A stretch of DNA of 64,000 nucleotides from Citrobacter freundii (lineage in GTDB: Bacteria; Pseudomonadota; Gammaproteobacteria; Enterobacterales; Enterobacteriaceae): positions 1 to 64,000 of the forward strand of contig NZ_JAALBX010000004.1 of NCBI RefSeq assembly GCF_011077955.1, written 5' to 3'. This document shows, piece by piece, positions 27,640 to 37,862 of this stretch. Below the pieces are notes generated by a model. The model saw only the letters and a list, made by a program, of their open reading frames with translations. It did no database searches and was not told the origin of the DNA. Within the stretch, counting starts at the first letter, position 1. The number at the start of each line of letters is the position of its first letter. The translations under genes and the position numbers were made by a program.

Positions 27640-30006
27640 ATGAAAACCCTCAAAAACTGGACGCTGCTTAACGCAGACGCATCGCATGTCACGCTGCAAG
27701 TTGATAACCGTTACCGGCTGGCGCTGTACGTGCTGGAAAAAGGCCTGTTTCGCGTAGCGATTTCCCGTAATACCGGCTGGGCGCTGGACAAAACCTGGAG
27801 TATCGCGCCGGACCAGGACGTGCCATGGGAAGGTCGCAGCCGGGATGATTTACGCGGCTTTTCGCTGCCGGGCTTTAACGTAGAGGAGCATGAGGAGAGT
27901 CTGGTTATCGCCACCGATACTTTGCGCGTGACGGTGCATCAGCCGCTCTGGCTCGAATGGCATTATAAAGACCAGCAGAACCGCTGGCAGTTACTGGCAA
28001 GCGATCGCGCCACCAGCGCCTATTTGATTAATCCTCATGGCGATGGCGTGGCGCACTACCAACATCGTCTTGAAGGCGATCGCTATTATGGCCTCGGTGA
28101 AAAGGCAGGCCCGCTGCAACGCACCGGCAAACGCTATGAAATGCGCAATCTGGATGCCATGGGCTATAACGCCGCTCACACCGATCCGCTCTACAAGCAT
28201 ATTCCTTTTACCATCACCAAACGCGATGAGGTGAGTTTTGGGCTGTTTTACGACAACCTGAGTAGCTGCTGGTTTGGCCTTGGCAATGAAATTGATAATT
28301 ACCACCGTCCGTATCGCCGCTGGCAGGCAGAAGCGGGAGATATCGATTATTACCTGTTCGTGGGTGAACGGGTGCTGGACATCACCAAAGCGTTCGTGCG
28401 CCTGACCGGGAAAACCCTGTTTGGACCCAAATGGAGCCTCGGCTACAGCGGGTCCACCATGCATTACACCGATGCGCCAGATGCGCAACAGCAGTTGATG
28501 AATTTCATCCGGTTGTGCCAGGAACACGCCATCCCTTGCGATTCCTTTCAGCTCTCGTCCGGTTATACCTCGATCAACAATAAGCGCTACGTGTTTAACT
28601 GGAACTATGACAAGGTGCCGCAGCCGAAGGCGTTGACCCAGGCGTTTCACGATGCTGGCCTGCGGCTTGCGGCCAACATCAAGCCCTGTCTGTTGCAGGA
28701 TCATCCGCGTTATAACGAGGTGGCCGAAAAAGGGCTGTTTATTCGCGATTCAGAAACCGGAAAACCCGAGCGCTCAAGCTTTTGGGACGACGAAGGCTCG
28801 AATCTCGACTTTACCAATCCGGACACGATTGCCTGGTGGCAGGACGGCGTCACCACGCAGTTGCTGGAGATGGGCATCGACTCCACCTGGAATGATAATA
28901 ATGAGTTCGAAGTCTGGGATAGCGAAGCCCGCTGCCATGGTTTTGGCACCCCTATCGCCATTAAACATATTCGCCCGGTGATGCCGCTTTTAATGATGCG
29001 CGCCTCGCTGGAAGCGCAGCAGCGTTTTGCCCCGGATAAACGTCCGTACTTGATTTCCCGTTCCGGCTGCGCCGGGATGCAGCGCTATGTGCAGACCTGG
29101 AGTGGCGATAACCGCACCAGTTGGGAAACACTGCGTTATAACACCCGTATGGGCGTGGGGATGAGTCTGTCAGGGCTTTATAACGTGGGTCACGATGTGG
29201 GCGGTTTTTCCGGCGATCGTCCGGACCCGGAACTGTTTGTGCGCTGGGTACAAAACGGCGTAATGCATCCGCGTTTTACGATTCATTCCTGGAATGACGA
29301 TCACACCGTGAACGAACCCTGGATGTATCCGGCCATCACACCAGCAATCCGCAGCGCCATTGAACTGCGCTACCGTCTGTTGCCGTGGTTTTATACACTA
29401 TTGTGGCAAGCGCATGCCGATGATGAGCCGATGCTGCGCCCCACCTTCCTCGACCACGAGCACGACCCGCAAACGTTCGAAGAATGTGATGAATTTATGT
29501 TGGGTAAAGATGTACTGGTGGCAAGCGTTGTGGAGCCTGGCGCACGCACGCGCACGCTCTGGCTGCCTGCAAATACCACAGGTTGGTATGATTTCTACAC
29601 CGATGCCTGGTATAGCGGCGGGCAGTGGATCACGCTTCCGGCCCCGCTGGAAACGCTGCCGCTATTGGTGCGTGCCGGAGCGGGCTTACCGATGAGCGCG
29701 CGACTGGCGCATACCAGCCCGGAGGAAGACACCTACCGCGAACTGAAACTGTATCCGGTTAAAGGTTGTGGCGAGAGCCGAGGGCTGGTGTTTGAAGACG
29801 ACGGCGAAAGCTGGGGTTATCAGGATGGCCATGCTTTGTGGCTGGAATGGCACATGGTATGTGATGCGACTACCCTCCGTCTGGAAATTACGCCCCGTGG
29901 CGACTACCGGCCGGCGTGGCGCGAATTAACGGTGACATTGCCGCAAAGCGAGCACCGCCAGTTGTTAATCAATGGCGAACCCACGCAATGTTGGCGGCAC
30001 AGTTAA
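27640..30006 (+). CDS. Glycoside hydrolase family 31 alpha-glycosidase
   Basis: Cytosolic (no signal peptide) enzyme of 788 residues. An N-terminal galactose-mutarotase-like beta domain (about 1-235) is followed by the GH31 barrel. The nucleophile is Asp419 in GIDSTWNDNNE, the acid/base Asp490 in WSGDNRTSWE, and the substrate-binding His in MHPRFTIHSW. A C-terminal beta domain completes it. GH31 members release alpha-glucose or alpha-xylose. The exact substrate cannot be read from the sequence; pairing with an ExuT-like importer hints at an acidic or unusual alpha-glycoside. Confidence 0.88.
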   Translation: MKTLKNWTLLNADASHVTLQVDNRYRLALYVLEKGLFRVAISRNTGWALDKTWSIAPDQDVPWEGRSRDDLRGFSLPGFNVEEHEESLVIATDTLRVTVHQPLWLEWHYKDQQNRWQLLASDRATSAYLINPHGDGVAHYQHRLEGDRYYGLGEKAGPLQRTGKRYEMRNLDAMGYNAAHTDPLYKHIPFTITKRDEVSFGLFYDNLSSCWFGLGNEIDNYHRPYRRWQAEAGDIDYYLFVGERVLDITKAFVRLTGKTLFGPKWSLGYSGSTMHYTDAPDAQQQLMNFIRLCQEHAIPCDSFQLSSGYTSINNKRYVFNWNYDKVPQPKALTQAFHDAGLRLAANIKPCLLQDHPRYNEVAEKGLFIRDSETGKPERSSFWDDEGSNLDFTNPDTIAWWQDGVTTQLLEMGIDSTWNDNNEFEVWDSEARCHGFGTPIAIKHIRPVMPLLMMRASLEAQQRFAPDKRPYLISRSGCAGMQRYVQTWSGDNRTSWETLRYNTRMGVGMSLSGLYNVGHDVGGFSGDRPDPELFVRWVQNGVMHPRFTIHSWNDDHTVNEPWMYPAITPAIRSAIELRYRLLPWFYTLLWQAHADDEPMLRPTFLDHEHDPQTFEECDEFMLGKDVLVASVVEPGARTRTLWLPANTTGWYDFYTDAWYSGGQWITLPAPLETLPLLVRAGAGLPMSARLAHTSPEEDTYRELKLYPVKGCGESRGLVFEDDGESWGYQDGHALWLEWHMVCDATTLRLEITPRGDYRPAWRELTVTLPQSEHRQLLINGEPTQCWRHS

Positions 30007-30012
30007 GCCAAT

Positions 30013-30042
30013 AAAAAACGGGGCCTCGCGGCCCCGTTTTTT
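30013..30042. terminator. Bidirectional terminator between the GH31 gene and asmA
   Basis: The stem ACGGGGCC-TCGC-GGCCCCGT with A- and T-runs lies between convergent genes. Confidence 0.85.
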
Positions 30043-30043
30043 A

Positions 30044-31888
30044 TTACAGCTTTTTCAGCAACTCTTTTACATCTTTCGACTTACTGCTGTCTTTATGACG
30101 ATCGGCCCAGTCATTCAACCGCCGCTTCGCTTCATCCTGGAGATGCTTACGCAGCACTTGATCCACCTGGAGTGAATAACTTAACTGTTGCCAGGAACCA
30201 TACACCCGTAACGGGATTGGGGTCGATTTGAGGAATTCAACCAGGCTGCCTTCGCCCTTCCAGCCATCGACAACCTTAACCTGGAACAAGGTGTCGCATT
30301 GCTCCTTGACTAAATCCATCGTTCCCTGGCCTGTAAGCGTGAGCATTGCCGAGCGCCCTTCCATTTGATTGAGCGTCAGTAGACCATGGTCAAGCGACAC
30401 ATCGGTCGTGAACGACTCAAGTTTGGTGGCATTCTCTTCAAATTGTTGCCCCTTCACCGATCCATTATTGCGCTCAACCGCCTGCTGGATCATCTGCTGG
30501 AAGTTCATTCCTTCCAGACGTGAGTTCGCCATCTCCACGCTTGCCTCGCCTTGCCAGTTCTGACGAAACGCCGCCGCATCAATTTGCGAGCCGGAAAACG
30601 TACCGGTCATCGACAGTAAGCCGCTTAGCGCGATGGGGTAATTATACGCTTTCAGTACCTGGCTGATTTCAATGTCCTGCACCGACGGCGAGAACGACGC
30701 CTGCGCCGGTTTCTGACGAGTGTTAAGGCTGCCCGGCAGCGAAATATGACCTGCGCCTAACTGCCCTTCCAGCGTCGAGAGAGTCAACAACCCGCTTTTG
30801 TTAGTGAGCGCCGCGCGAACGTTGCTGAAGTTAAGTCCACGCCAGAGAATGCTTTGCGCGGTAATATTCGCCGTGGCCTCAAATCCACGTAGCGCGGAAT
30901 AATCATCCTCGGAGGCGTTATCGGCAATCAACGGGCGTGGCACCACATTCCCGGTTTGCGCGCGCTGCACGGTCGACGAACCTGTTGTAGATTGCGTTGG
31001 CAGGAGCGTTTCAAGATTGAGTTTGGCGAAGGCCAGATTCAGCAACCACTGCGGATCTTTTTTGAGCGCCACGCTGCCGTCACCGCTTAACTGGCTATCA
31101 TTAGCGCTCAATTGCAGTTCGCTGAAGCTGAGCTTTTTAAGCTCCTCTTGCCAGTTGGCGTTAAAAGCGCCCTGTCCGGCGATGCCCTGACGGGGCAATC
31201 CCGCGCCCTGTAACTGATATTGCAGATTACTGATACTGGCGGTGAGATTTTCCGGATAGTTCGCCACGTTTAGCGCAGCGTTAAAAGACAAATCCAGCGT
31301 GCGCTGATCGCGCATTACCCGGGCGCTAAAATCGACCTGGGCCTGACGATTATCATCCTGATCCATTTGCAGGTTCAGGTTGCGCACCGTCACCTGCTCG
31401 TCGCCTTCATGTTGGAAAACCAGCACGCTATCGGCGACGTTAAGGCGAGCGATATTAAAGCCCCAGCCATGGTCGTTATCATCCGGCGCCGCGCCGCTTT
31501 GCGGCCCAATCGGCGCATCCTTAGGACGATGCGCTTCGCTTTGCGGCGTCAATTGCACGACCGCGCCCTTTAACATCACCTGACGCACATGAAGCTGATG
31601 CGACAGCAGCGGCAGCAATTTAACGTCAAGGCGCATATTTTCCGCCGTCACCATCGGCTGTGAAGCGCCTGGCGCGGTGAGGTTCATACGTCCTGACAGG
31701 ATGCTTAACTGAGGCCAGACGTGCCAGCGCAAGGGGCCTTCCAGCTTGAGCTGATAGCCACTGCGCGTCTCAACCTGGCGAACCATGTAGTCGCGAAAGT
31801 CGTTGGGGTTTACCAACAGCACTAATGCGCAGAGGCCGGCGATAATTACCACCAGCAAAATCATTAGCGTCGTCAGAAGTCGTCTCAT
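30044..31888 (-). CDS. asmA: AsmA, envelope biogenesis protein
   Basis: 614 residues: one N-terminal membrane helix (LMILLVVIIAGLCALVLLV) and a large periplasmic domain with the AsmA N-terminal signature (NPNDFRDYMVRQVETRSGYQLKLEGPLRW) and the C-terminal AsmA_2 region. It belongs to the AsmA-like/TamB lipid-transport superfamily and in E. coli influences outer-membrane protein assembly and lipopolysaccharide. First gene of the second K-12-like block, 23 bases downstream of dcd. Confidence 0.92.
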   Translation of the reverse strand: MRRLLTTLMILLVVIIAGLCALVLLVNPNDFRDYMVRQVETRSGYQLKLEGPLRWHVWPQLSILSGRMNLTAPGASQPMVTAENMRLDVKLLPLLSHQLHVRQVMLKGAVVQLTPQSEAHRPKDAPIGPQSGAAPDDNDHGWGFNIARLNVADSVLVFQHEGDEQVTVRNLNLQMDQDDNRQAQVDFSARVMRDQRTLDLSFNAALNVANYPENLTASISNLQYQLQGAGLPRQGIAGQGAFNANWQEELKKLSFSELQLSANDSQLSGDGSVALKKDPQWLLNLAFAKLNLETLLPTQSTTGSSTVQRAQTGNVVPRPLIADNASEDDYSALRGFEATANITAQSILWRGLNFSNVRAALTNKSGLLTLSTLEGQLGAGHISLPGSLNTRQKPAQASFSPSVQDIEISQVLKAYNYPIALSGLLSMTGTFSGSQIDAAAFRQNWQGEASVEMANSRLEGMNFQQMIQQAVERNNGSVKGQQFEENATKLESFTTDVSLDHGLLTLNQMEGRSAMLTLTGQGTMDLVKEQCDTLFQVKVVDGWKGEGSLVEFLKSTPIPLRVYGSWQQLSYSLQVDQVLRKHLQDEAKRRLNDWADRHKDSSKSKDVKELLKKL

Positions 31889-31911
31889 GGCATCCTCAGT
31901 CGATAAACGGT

Positions 31912-32493
31912 TTAATCTTTATCGATACGGCTGGCGACCGCACCTTGCTGATCGCGATATTTAGCGTCTTCACGACGGTTATAGGGACGAAGTGCCGGCC
32001 CGGAAAGCGGTTCAAAACTCAGCGCGCCGATAAGCATGCCCGGGCGCAGCGCCAGCGGTAATTTACCTGAGTTATAAAACTCAAGCACAATACAGCCATG
32101 CCAACCGGGATCGATACGGTGCGCGGTCACGTGAACCATCAGCCCTAAACGCGCCAGCGAAGAACGCCCATCAAGCCAGCCCACCAGATCGGCAGGAAGA
32201 GTCACAGACTCAAGCGTTACCGCCAGCGCAAGCTCGCCTGGATGCAGGAAAAACGCCTCGCCTTCCGCCAGCACGATTTCATCGCTCATTACGCGATCCA
32301 GCGCGGCGCTGACTTCGGCTTTAGGGCCGCTTAAATCGATAAACGCGGCAGTATGGCCGCTGAAAGTGCGGAATTTATTACCGAGCCGCACATCCACCGT
32401 CGCGCCATTAATGCGCTCAACCGGAGGACGCGGGGTAATGGCTAAACGGCCATCATCAAGCCAGGCTTCAATATCACGATCGCAAAGACGCAT
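31912..32493 (-). CDS. dcd: dCTP deaminase Dcd
   Basis: Homotrimeric enzyme of 193 residues that deaminates dCTP to dUTP for thymidylate synthesis. Conserved blocks are [25 protein letters not shown] and the catalytic glutamate in IVLEFYNSG, with the C-terminal flexible tail [15 protein letters not shown]. It lies between udk and asmA as in E. coli. Confidence 0.95.
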   Translation of the reverse strand: MRLCDRDIEAWLDDGRLAITPRPPVERINGATVDVRLGNKFRTFSGHTAAFIDLSGPKAEVSAALDRVMSDEIVLAEGEAFFLHPGELALAVTLESVTLPADLVGWLDGRSSLARLGLMVHVTAHRIDPGWHGCIVLEFYNSGKLPLALRPGMLIGALSFEPLSGPALRPYNRREDAKYRDQQGAVASRIDKD

Positions 32494-32582
32494 CGCACGC
32501 TCCTCTTTTGTGCTCGAAATCCCGACCGAAACCGGGCGGGAACTACCGTGTAACTCTTAGAACGGTACACGTTAACTGCGTG

Positions 32583-33224
32583 TTATTCAAAGAATTGGCT
32601 GATTTTCGCTTTAAGAATATCGATAGCGATGCGGTTTTTACCCCCGCGCGGCACAATAATGTCGGCATACTGTTTCGACGGATCGATAAACTGTAAGAAC
32701 ATGGGGCGTACCGTTTTTTGATACTGGGTCATCACCGAATCCATAGAACGGCCACGCTCGTTAACATCACGTTTAATACGGCGCATCAGGCAGATATCCA
32801 GCGGCGTATCGACAAATATTGAGAAATTCATCTCCTGGCGCAGACGCGCATCCGTGAGCAACAGAATCCCTTCAAGAATGATCACTTTTTTTGGCTCGAT
32901 GTGTACCGTTTCCTTAGTACGCGTATGTTCGACATAACTATAGACGGGCAGTTCAATGGGTTTACCTGACTTCAGCGTTTGTAAATGCTGGAAAAGCAGA
33001 CTGTGGTCCATGGCGTTCGGGTGGTCATAATTGGTTTTAACCCGTTCTTCCATCGACAAATGGGTCTGATCTTTGTAATAGCTGTCTTCAGGAATAACAC
33101 CAATGTGTTCATCTCCGACTTGATCGCGCAGTTCGCGATAGAGTGTGCTGGCGATTAAGCTTTTGCCCGAAGCGGATGCGCCGGCGATGCCGATGATGAC
33201 GCATTGATGAGACTTGTCAGTCAT
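32583..33224 (-). CDS. udk: Uridine kinase Udk
   Basis: Pyrimidine ribonucleoside kinase of 213 residues that phosphorylates uridine and cytidine with GTP/ATP. P-loop [11 protein letters not shown]; substrate residues in EDSYYKD and YDHPNAMD; lid region [23 protein letters not shown] start at MTDKSHQ in accord with E. coli; in-frame sequence upstream to 33287 is not expected to be coding. Confidence 0.95.
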   Translation of the reverse strand: MTDKSHQCVIIGIAGASASGKSLIASTLYRELRDQVGDEHIGVIPEDSYYKDQTHLSMEERVKTNYDHPNAMDHSLLFQHLQTLKSGKPIELPVYSYVEHTRTKETVHIEPKKVIILEGILLLTDARLRQEMNFSIFVDTPLDICLMRRIKRDVNERGRSMDSVMTQYQKTVRPMFLQFIDPSKQYADIIVPRGGKNRIAIDILKAKISQFFE

Positions 33225-33564
33225 AAATGTAGCGACCTGGTTTCTGAATAAGGGGGAAGGATGGCGCCTCGGCGCCAGACGCGGCAATTATAGGGATTTC
33301 CCCCCCCTGATACCAGTCGCAGGAGCGCCTGGATTCGGCTCTGAATAACTTTTTTTAAACTATGGCACCGGAACGCATTTTTTTAACCATAATCTCAGTT
33401 AATAATTCAGGCTTCTGGGATTAAAACAATCAAGCGCGCTGGAATGACAATTTATGGGCCAGCGCCATAGGAATTGTAAATTGTTTGTACTAGCATAGCC
33501 GGACACATCGAATAATGCGTCCGGGCTATGCTCCTGGCGGCAATGCCATAACGGATTAGCGGTA
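33225..33564. other. udk-dgcE intergenic region
   Basis: 340 bases holding the divergent promoters. The only notable structure is the REP-like palindrome at 33494-33530 (separate entry). A short GC palindrome GGCGCCTCGGCGCC lies in the udk leader near 33265. No other gene is visible. Confidence 0.4.
33494..33530. repeat. REP-like palindrome
   Basis: A 37-base imperfect palindrome with arms CATAGCCGGAC-CAT and ATG-GTCCGGGCTATG ends 34 bases before dgcE. It resembles enterobacterial REP units in size and GC-rich arms with a central bulge. Whether it recurs in the genome cannot be judged from this window. Confidence 0.5.
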
Positions 33565-36500
33565 ATGAATAAAAAGAACATGCGCATTGACGTTTCTACG
33601 CCTCATCCCGTATTGCGGTTGCTAACTCTGGGGCTATTGAGTTTTTTATTTACTCTGTTTTCTCTGAAACTGACGGTTTCAGGTTCATCCCTTTCACCAT
33701 TATGGTTTCCCACCGCCATTATGATGGCGGCGTTCTATCGCCACCCGGCCAGCTTTTGGCCTGGTATCGCGGCGGTAAGCGCGGCGGGTATTTTGCTGGC
33801 GTCGCTGATGTTATTTCCGGCAAACCATATTGTAATAATGTTTCCTATTATCAATATTGTTGAAGCGCTGTTCGGCGCTATATTACTTCGCAAACTTTTA
33901 CCCTCGGCCAATCCATTACAAAATCTCAACAACTGGGTAAAAGTGGTACTGGGAAGCGCGATTATTCCGCCCATATTTGGCGCGACGCTGGCGGTTATTT
34001 TTAAACCAACTGACGACAGTATAAATACGTTTTCTGTATGGTTATTATCTGAGTCGATTGCGGCTGTTGCGATAGTGCCGATTGGGCTGCTTTTAAAACC
34101 CCGCGCGTTGTCACGCTTACGCAATCCGCGCTTATTTATTGAAACTGCGGTTGCGCTCAGCGTGACGCTGCTCATGAGCTGGCTTGCGCTGCATTACCTT
34201 CCCTGGCCATTTACCTTCATTATTGTGCTGCTGATGTGGAGCGCCATTCGACTCCCGCGTCTTGAGGCGTTCACCATTTTCCTGGCAACGGTCATGGTGG
34301 TTTCGCTGATATTAACCCGCAACCCGGCGCTGCTCGCCCCCCCTCATCCCACGGTGGTGTTCGATGCGCCCTGGCTGCCGTTTTTGATGATTTTGCTTCC
34401 CGCAAACGTCATGACCATGGTGATGTACGCGTTTCGCGAAGAGAGTAAACATATTTCCGAGAGCGAAACCCGCTTTCGCAATGCCATGGAGTATTCCTCC
34501 ATCGGTATGGCACTGGTTTCCATTGACGGCTACTGGCTACAGGTCAATAAATCGCTATGCCAGTTTCTGGGCTATACGCCGGAAAAAATGAGCAGCATGA
34601 CGTTCCAGCAGATTACCTGGCCCGAAGATTTGCATGACGATCTGGAGCAACTCGAAAGCCTGATTAAAGGCGATATCAACAGTTACTCCCTGGAAAAGCG
34701 CTACTTCACCCAGGCCGGAGAGGTTGTCTGGGCGCTGGTGTCGGTTTCTGTGGTCAGGGACGGTAACGGCGCGCCGCTCTATTTTATTGCCCAGGTTGAA
34801 GATATTAACGATCTCAAGCATACCGAATGGATGAACAAACGCCTGATGGAGCGTATGACGCTTGCCAACGAGGCGGGCGGCATCGGCATTTGGGAGTGGG
34901 AGATTGGGCCGGATATCATCAGTTGGGATAAGCGGATGTTTGAGCTTTACGACATCGCGCCGCATATCAAACCCACTTATCAGTTGTGGGCATCGCGTGT
35001 TGTAAAAGAAGATTTAGGGCCAGTGGAAATGGCAATCCACGACGCGTTAAAAACGCGTATCCCGTTCAAAATTGAATTTCGCATTCAGGTCAAAGAAGGC
35101 ATTCGCCATATTCGCGCCCTCGCCAACCGCGTCATTAATAAGCATGGCGATGTTGAACGCCTGCTCGGCGTGAATATGGATATGACCGAGGTCAAACAGT
35201 TAAACGAAGCGTTATTCCAGGAAAAGGAGCGCCTGCATATTACGCTCGACTCCATCGGTGAAGCGGTAATCTGTACCGACGTGGAAATGAATGTCACCTT
35301 TATGAATCCGGTGGCGGAGAAAATGAGCGGCTGGTCGCAGGAGCAGGCTATTGGTCAACCGCTATTGTCAGTATTGCGGATTACCTTTGGCGACAAAGGC
35401 CCGTTGATGGATAACATTCACAGCGGTGATGTCAGTCGCACTACGATTGAGCAGGATGTGGTGTTGCACTGCCGCAACGGCGGCAGTTACGACATTCACT
35501 ACACGGTAACACCGCTCAGTACGCTGGACGGGCAAAATATCGGTTCAGTGCTGGTCATACAGGATGTCACCGAGTCGCGCAAAATGCTGCGCCAGCTCAG
35601 TTATAGCGCTTCTCATGACGCCCTTACCCATCTGGCGAACCGCGTCAGTTTTGAAAACCATCTCAAGCGCTTACTGCAAAGCGTGGGAGAGAACCATCAG
35701 CGCCACGCGCTGGTGTGCATCGATCTTGACCGCTTTAAAGCGGTGAACGACACGGCGGGCCATGCGGCGGGCGATGCCCTGTTGCGCGAACTGGCCTCAT
35801 TGATGCTGGGAATGTTGCGAACCACCGATATTCTGGCGCGTCTTGGTGGTGATGAATTTGGTTTGCTGCTGCCGGATTGCGGCCTTGAAAACGCGTATAC
35901 CATTTCCTCACGTTTGATTCAGGCGGTTAATAACTATCACTTTATGTGGGAAGGCCGCCTGCACCGGGTCGGCGCCAGCGCCGGGATCACGCTCATTGAC
36001 GCCAACAACAATGCGGCATCGGAAGTCATGTCCCAGGCGGACATCGCCTGTTACGCCTCTAAAAACAAAGGGCGCGGCGTGGTGACGGTGTACGAACCGC
36101 AACAACAGCATTTGCAACAGCAGCGCGCCTCATTGCCGCATGAAGAGCAACATCGCATCATTCATGATAACCATTTAATGTTGCTGGCGCGTGCCATCGC
36201 CTCGCCGCGTATTCCTGAATCCACCAACTTCTGGCTGCTTTCCCTGCGCTTATGGACCAGTGAGGGCAATGCGCTGGAAGAGTACGCGTTTCGCTCAAGC
36301 GTAAGCGACCCGGCCTTATTGTGCGATCTGGATTTGCGCGTGTTTCATGAGTTTTTGAAAAAACACGCCTCCCCCATCGCGCTCAAGGGTTTTGGCGTCG
36401 CCCTTCCGTTGTCGCCACAGGGACTCGCCAATGATGATGTGGTAAACCGCATCCTGGCGACGCTTTGTAACAGCACCCTACCGCCGCGTTTATTGCACTT

Positions 36501-36894
36501 TACTATCCACAGCGATGTGCTGCTTGCCGATGACGAACGGGCGACGAAAAATCTGATCGCGTTACGCAATGCCGGGTGCCGCGTCATCATCAGCCAGGTC
36601 GGGCGCGATATGGAAATATTCAATCGGATTAACCGCCAGATGTGCGACTACATCATGATTGAACCAGAGCTTGTGAGGGACGTGCATACCAATCTGATGG
36701 ACGAAATGATGGTGACCATCATTCAGGGCCACGTACAGCGGCTTGGCCTGAAGTGCATTGCGGGTCCGGCTGATGAGACAGTGGTTATGGATACGCTGTC
36801 CGGGATCGGCATTGATATGATTTGGGGTGACACCATCGCCCAGGCCCAGCCGCTGGATATGCTGCTCAATCAGGGCTATTTCGCGATTAACTGA
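33565..36894 (+). CDS. dgcE: Diguanylate cyclase DgcE (YegE)
   Basis: Large membrane sensor of 1109 residues. An N-terminal MASE1 domain (about 1-290, eight or more helices) is followed by three PAS/PAC units (about 295-420, 425-545, 550-675), an active GGDEF domain with GGDEF at 761-765, and a C-terminal degenerate EAL-like domain (about 860-1105). The inhibitory I-site RTTD lies five residues before GGDEF, so product feedback is expected. In E. coli DgcE makes c-di-GMP that drives csgD and curli production. Confidence 0.93.
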   Translation: MNKKNMRIDVSTPHPVLRLLTLGLLSFLFTLFSLKLTVSGSSLSPLWFPTAIMMAAFYRHPASFWPGIAAVSAAGILLASLMLFPANHIVIMFPIINIVEALFGAILLRKLLPSANPLQNLNNWVKVVLGSAIIPPIFGATLAVIFKPTDDSINTFSVWLLSESIAAVAIVPIGLLLKPRALSRLRNPRLFIETAVALSVTLLMSWLALHYLPWPFTFIIVLLMWSAIRLPRLEAFTIFLATVMVVSLILTRNPALLAPPHPTVVFDAPWLPFLMILLPANVMTMVMYAFREESKHISESETRFRNAMEYSSIGMALVSIDGYWLQVNKSLCQFLGYTPEKMSSMTFQQITWPEDLHDDLEQLESLIKGDINSYSLEKRYFTQAGEVVWALVSVSVVRDGNGAPLYFIAQVEDINDLKHTEWMNKRLMERMTLANEAGGIGIWEWEIGPDIISWDKRMFELYDIAPHIKPTYQLWASRVVKEDLGPVEMAIHDALKTRIPFKIEFRIQVKEGIRHIRALANRVINKHGDVERLLGVNMDMTEVKQLNEALFQEKERLHITLDSIGEAVICTDVEMNVTFMNPVAEKMSGWSQEQAIGQPLLSVLRITFGDKGPLMDNIHSGDVSRTTIEQDVVLHCRNGGSYDIHYTVTPLSTLDGQNIGSVLVIQDVTESRKMLRQLSYSASHDALTHLANRVSFENHLKRLLQSVGENHQRHALVCIDLDRFKAVNDTAGHAAGDALLRELASLMLGMLRTTDILARLGGDEFGLLLPDCGLENAYTISSRLIQAVNNYHFMWEGRLHRVGASAGITLIDANNNAASEVMSQADIACYASKNKGRGVVTVYEPQQQHLQQQRASLPHEEQHRIIHDNHLMLLARAIASPRIPESTNFWLLSLRLWTSEGNALEEYAFRSSVSDPALLCDLDLRVFHEFLKKHASPIALKGFGVALPLSPQGLANDDVVNRILATLCNSTLPPRLLHFTIHSDVLLADDERATKNLIALRNAGCRVIISQVGRDMEIFNRINRQMCDYIMIEPELVRDVHTNLMDEMMVTIIQGHVQRLGLKCIAGPADETVVMDTLSGIGIDMIWGDTIAQAQPLDMLLNQGYFAIN

Positions 36895-37730
36895 TCGGGC
36901 TGCCAGCCATGGTTATACCAAATGTGCAATAACGCATACGAGCGCCACGGCGCCCAGCGCTCGGCGTACCGCCGGATCTGCGCGGGCGTCATGCCGGGAA
37001 AACGCAATTTAATGGCATAGTCATCGGGCAAAAATACGTCCGGGCTTTGCCAGCCGCGCAGTGCGAAATAACTGGCGGTCCAGCGTCCTATTCCGGGTAA
37101 TGCCATTAACGCTTTGATGCCGCGCTCCACATCAGCCGGGCGCGAAAGGATCAATTCCCCGGATACATAGCGCTGCGCCAGATGGATAATGGTATCCGCG
37201 CGCATTTTCGACATACCCAGCGCTTTTATCTCCTCCCAACGCGCGGCGGCTAGCGTCTGCGCATCGGGAAAACGCCGCCAGCCAGGTTCGCCATTCAATG
37301 GCTCCCCATACGCCTGAACCAGCTTACTGGTCAGTTTGGCCGCCATCGCAACACTGACCAGTTGCCCTAATACCGCGCGAATAAGCTGCTCGAAGGGGTC
37401 AACGCAACCCGGCAGCCGCAGGCCGGGTTTCGGCGCGGCCAACTCACCCAGAGTTTGCTGTATCGGTTGCGGATCGGTATCCAGATCGAGCCAGCGCCGA
37501 AGTCGCGCCAGCGCTTCATCGGCAACCGGCAAAAGACCGTCGCTTAACGTGACCTGCAACGGACCGTGCCCGGTGATATGTATCGTCGCCAGTCCCTCGG
37601 CATTATCAAAGGCCATCACCCGCATCAGGCAATCGTCATTAATGATTTCAACGCCCTCAACGGTACGGTGACGCAAAAAACCGCACATCCAGGGCCAGTC
37701 ATAAGGGCCACGATAATCAATGGTGTACAT
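36876..37730 (-). CDS. alkA: DNA-3-methyladenine glycosylase II AlkA
   Basis: Base-excision repair enzyme of 284 residues that removes alkylated purines. An N-terminal TBP-like domain is followed by the helix-hairpin-helix GPD fold: LPGIGRWTASYFALRG, with the catalytic Asp in SPDVFLPDDYAIK. Its 3' end overlaps the convergent dgcE by 19 bases. The protein lacks the Ada domain found in some fusions. Confidence 0.93.
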   Translation of the reverse strand: MYTIDYRGPYDWPWMCGFLRHRTVEGVEIINDDCLMRVMAFDNAEGLATIHITGHGPLQVTLSDGLLPVADEALARLRRWLDLDTDPQPIQQTLGELAAPKPGLRLPGCVDPFEQLIRAVLGQLVSVAMAAKLTSKLVQAYGEPLNGEPGWRRFPDAQTLAAARWEEIKALGMSKMRADTIIHLAQRYVSGELILSRPADVERGIKALMALPGIGRWTASYFALRGWQSPDVFLPDDYAIKLRFPGMTPAQIRRYAERWAPWRSYALLHIWYNHGWQPDQLIAK

Positions 37731-37862
37731 GCTATCTCCTTGAATTATTGGATAGAGAGTAGCCCGATTTCAGCAATTTCGCCTTGCTTACATATTCCGT
37801 TTGATGCGAGGACCACATTCGGCTAAAGTCGCCCCCCTTCTTCAACAGGCATGGGGATGACA

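Noticed and set aside
34555-34965. Antisense frame within dgcE
   Set aside because: Falls opposite the PAS domains, no ribosome site, no recognisable product.
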